From contig NZ_WRPA01000013.1 of NCBI RefSeq assembly GCF_009831655.1, forward strand, positions 1 to 64,000: a stretch of DNA of 64,000 bases, written 5' to 3'. Below, piece by piece: positions 62,808 through 64,000 of the stretch. Source of the stretch: Shewanella insulae. GTDB taxonomy: Bacteria > Pseudomonadota > Gammaproteobacteria > Enterobacterales > Shewanellaceae. Made by a program: the position numbers and the translations under genes. Positions within the stretch are counted from its first letter, which is position 1. Each line of letters opens with the position of its first letter. Below the pieces are notes generated by a model that was given only the letters and a program-made list of their open reading frames with translations, was not told where the DNA came from and did no database searches.

Positions 62808-63728
62808 ATGGCCAATGTATGTGTTTCAGTGAGAGCGAACTTTATTTGCCGCCTGCGTAGATTAATACCATCGCCTGGTTTTTGGCCGGTCTGCCGTTTG
62901 CTTTTGGTCTTGGGCCTAGTGTGGCTGACGTTATTTCCTGTCGCCAGCCAGGCCGATGATGGTGCAATGCCCGTCGGCATTGAGACGGCGCCCCAGCCTT
63001 TAAACTTGCCGATTAATAAGCCCGCTCTCATCAGCATTTCAAATGACTATCCGCCTTTCTATTCGCCCTACCTGCCTTCCCAAGGGGTTATCTATCATCT
63101 GGCCCAGGCTGTGTTTCAGCATGCAGGTTATCCTATGTCTCATCGTTACTATCCCTTTGCCCGAGCCAAGGCCATGATGAAGAAAGGTGATGCGGATGTA
63201 ATTCTTGGAGTCTGGCATCGTCCATCGCGGGAGGAGTGGATTGCTTTTTCTGCCCCCCTGCTGTCGGTCAACATAGTGTTCTATAAGAGAATTGAGTCGC
63301 AGATAGCTTTTGAGACCATGGCGGATCTTAGCCGATATCGCATTGGTATCGGCCGAGGATATGCTAATCCGGTGGCATTTCAGAATGCCAATCTGAAAAC
63401 AGAGGATGCCAGTTCAGATAAAGTCAATTTAAAGAAGCTGCTCGCCGGGCGAATCGACTTAGTGTTGATCAGTGAAGATGTGGCGCAATACCTTATCGCA
63501 CAATCCGGTGACAAGTTTAAGGATAAGTTTGAGGTGGTAGGTGAGCCATTAGGCGTGGAACTGTTTCATCTTGGAGTGTCGAAAAAGCTGCCTGACCATC
63601 AGAAGATTCTTGATGATTTCAATGTGAGCCTGGCCGAGCTGCAAGGCAGTGGTGAGCTGAGTAAGATACTGGCAGCCCATGGTTTTGAACGCAATGCCTA
63701 TTGGCTGCAGCAACAGGCCAGCCGTTAG
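62808..63728 (+). CDS. Periplasmic substrate-binding protein (SBP family 3-like)
   Basis: A 306-aa exported solute-binding-type protein. The N-terminal hydrophobic segment is followed by ISNDYPPFYSPYLPSQGVIYHLAQAVFQHAGY and YPFARAKAMMKKGDADVILGVWHR, the usual first-lobe signatures. No transporter genes are adjacent. Some family members act as signal receptors rather than transport partners. Ligand unknown. Confidence 0.82.
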   Translation: MANVCVSVRANFICRLRRLIPSPGFWPVCRLLLVLGLVWLTLFPVASQADDGAMPVGIETAPQPLNLPINKPALISISNDYPPFYSPYLPSQGVIYHLAQAVFQHAGYPMSHRYYPFARAKAMMKKGDADVILGVWHRPSREEWIAFSAPLLSVNIVFYKRIESQIAFETMADLSRYRIGIGRGYANPVAFQNANLKTEDASSDKVNLKKLLAGRIDLVLISEDVAQYLIAQSGDKFKDKFEVVGEPLGVELFHLGVSKKLPDHQKILDDFNVSLAELQGSGELSKILAAHGFERNAYWLQQQASR

Positions 63729-63749
63729 TTCATCTGTGGCGGCAAATGT

Positions 63750-64000
63750 TTAGGCTGAGTGAGTGGCCGATGGGGTCACTATTAGGGGGAGGGGCACATC
63801 CCAATGCTCGGTAGGCAAGGCTGCAACCCGTTGACAGTCATGGGCATAACCAATGGGATAGGGTTTACCTCTTAACTGCCAGTCATTCAGGCAGCGATCA
63901 TAATAGCCGCCGCCCATCCCCATGCGATTGCCCTGCTCATCGAAGGCCACCAGAGGCGTGATAATCACATCGAGCTCCTGAGGCAAGATCATCTCAATGA
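63750..64000 (-). CDS. 5-formyltetrahydrofolate cyclo-ligase, 3' part (continues beyond the window)
   Basis: The last 80-odd residues of a 5-FTHF cyclo-ligase, open to the window edge. MGMGGGYYDRCLND is the ATP-binding and active-site motif, preceded by ITPLVAFDEQGNR. The enzyme makes 5,10-methenyl-THF from 5-formyl-THF with ATP. In many gammaproteobacteria the 6S RNA gene lies upstream; that would be outside this window. Confidence 0.9.
   Translation of the reverse strand, partial: IEMILPQELDVIITPLVAFDEQGNRMGMGGGYYDRCLNDWQLRGKPYPIGYAHDCQRVAALPTEHWDVPLPLIVTPSATHSA

Overview
The window looks like a chromosomal segment of a marine Shewanella or a close relative (Alteromonadales). The evidence is a ten-haem outer-membrane lipocytochrome of the OmcA/MtrC type, a xerD-dsbC-recJ block, an srmB/trmN6 pair, brnQ, ccoG, a 5-formyl-THF cyclo-ligase and many TonB, TetR and LysR genes. 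No species is assigned. Most of the 64 kb is ordinary core-type sequence with tightly packed genes. Two stretches (about 1-1.2 kb and 22.4-25.9 kb) are AT-richer, repeat-bearing and accessory.

Layout. 1-1.2 kb: a cassette-like hypothetical gene and repeat copy A. 1.35-6 kb: a decahaem cytochrome and a divergent tandem pair of LysR regulators. 6-9 kb: a PAS/degenerate-GGDEF membrane sensor and a radical-SAM protein. 9.1-13.5 kb: an RND efflux operon (adaptor then pump). 13.7-15.7 kb: srmB and trmN6. 16.2-21.3 kb: brnQ, xerD, dsbC, recJ. 21.4-22.3 kb: an EamA transporter. 22.4-25.9 kb: an island bounded by two oppositely oriented copies (B and C) of a structured repeat, holding short genes with integron-cassette features and an intact IS10-like element. 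26-34.6 kb: dipeptidase-like protein, PfpI/LysR pair, aldehyde dehydrogenase/TetR, stress proteins, and a TetR/Old Yellow Enzyme pair. 34.7-38.6 kb: a Fur-type siderophore receptor and an M43 metalloprotease. 38.6-48.3 kb: TauE, DUF924, two PH-domain membrane proteins, a short-chain fatty-acid transporter, an ABC exporter, a DUF4382 lipoprotein and a lipocalin. 48.3-56.4 kb: acyl-CoA synthetase with PsrA-like sites, ccoG with a sigma-54 promoter, a sigma-54 activator and a large TonB receptor. 56.5-64 kb: thioredoxin-like protein, S10 peptidase, LysE, prepilin, ung, a cold-shock/membrane fusion, NlpE-like lipoprotein, a binding protein and the 3' part of the cyclo-ligase gene.

Main observations. 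(1) A three-copy repeat family (about 867-1190, 22386-22606 reversed, 25698-25880) is built from small hairpins. Stem sequences differ between copies but pairing is kept, which argues for selection on structure. Several loops read CARGGATG, the recognition pattern of CsrA/RsmA. (2) The 22.8-25.2 kb genes carry attC-like borders (GCCTAAC...GTTAGGT) but no integrase is present. (3) An IS10-like element (23323-24638, exact 9-bp target duplication) sits just before the stop codon of a HEPN-like cassette gene and replaces its C terminus. (4) Upstream of ccoG there is a sigma-54 promoter and an enhancer-like inverted repeat whose core recurs upstream of the adjacent sigma-54 activator.
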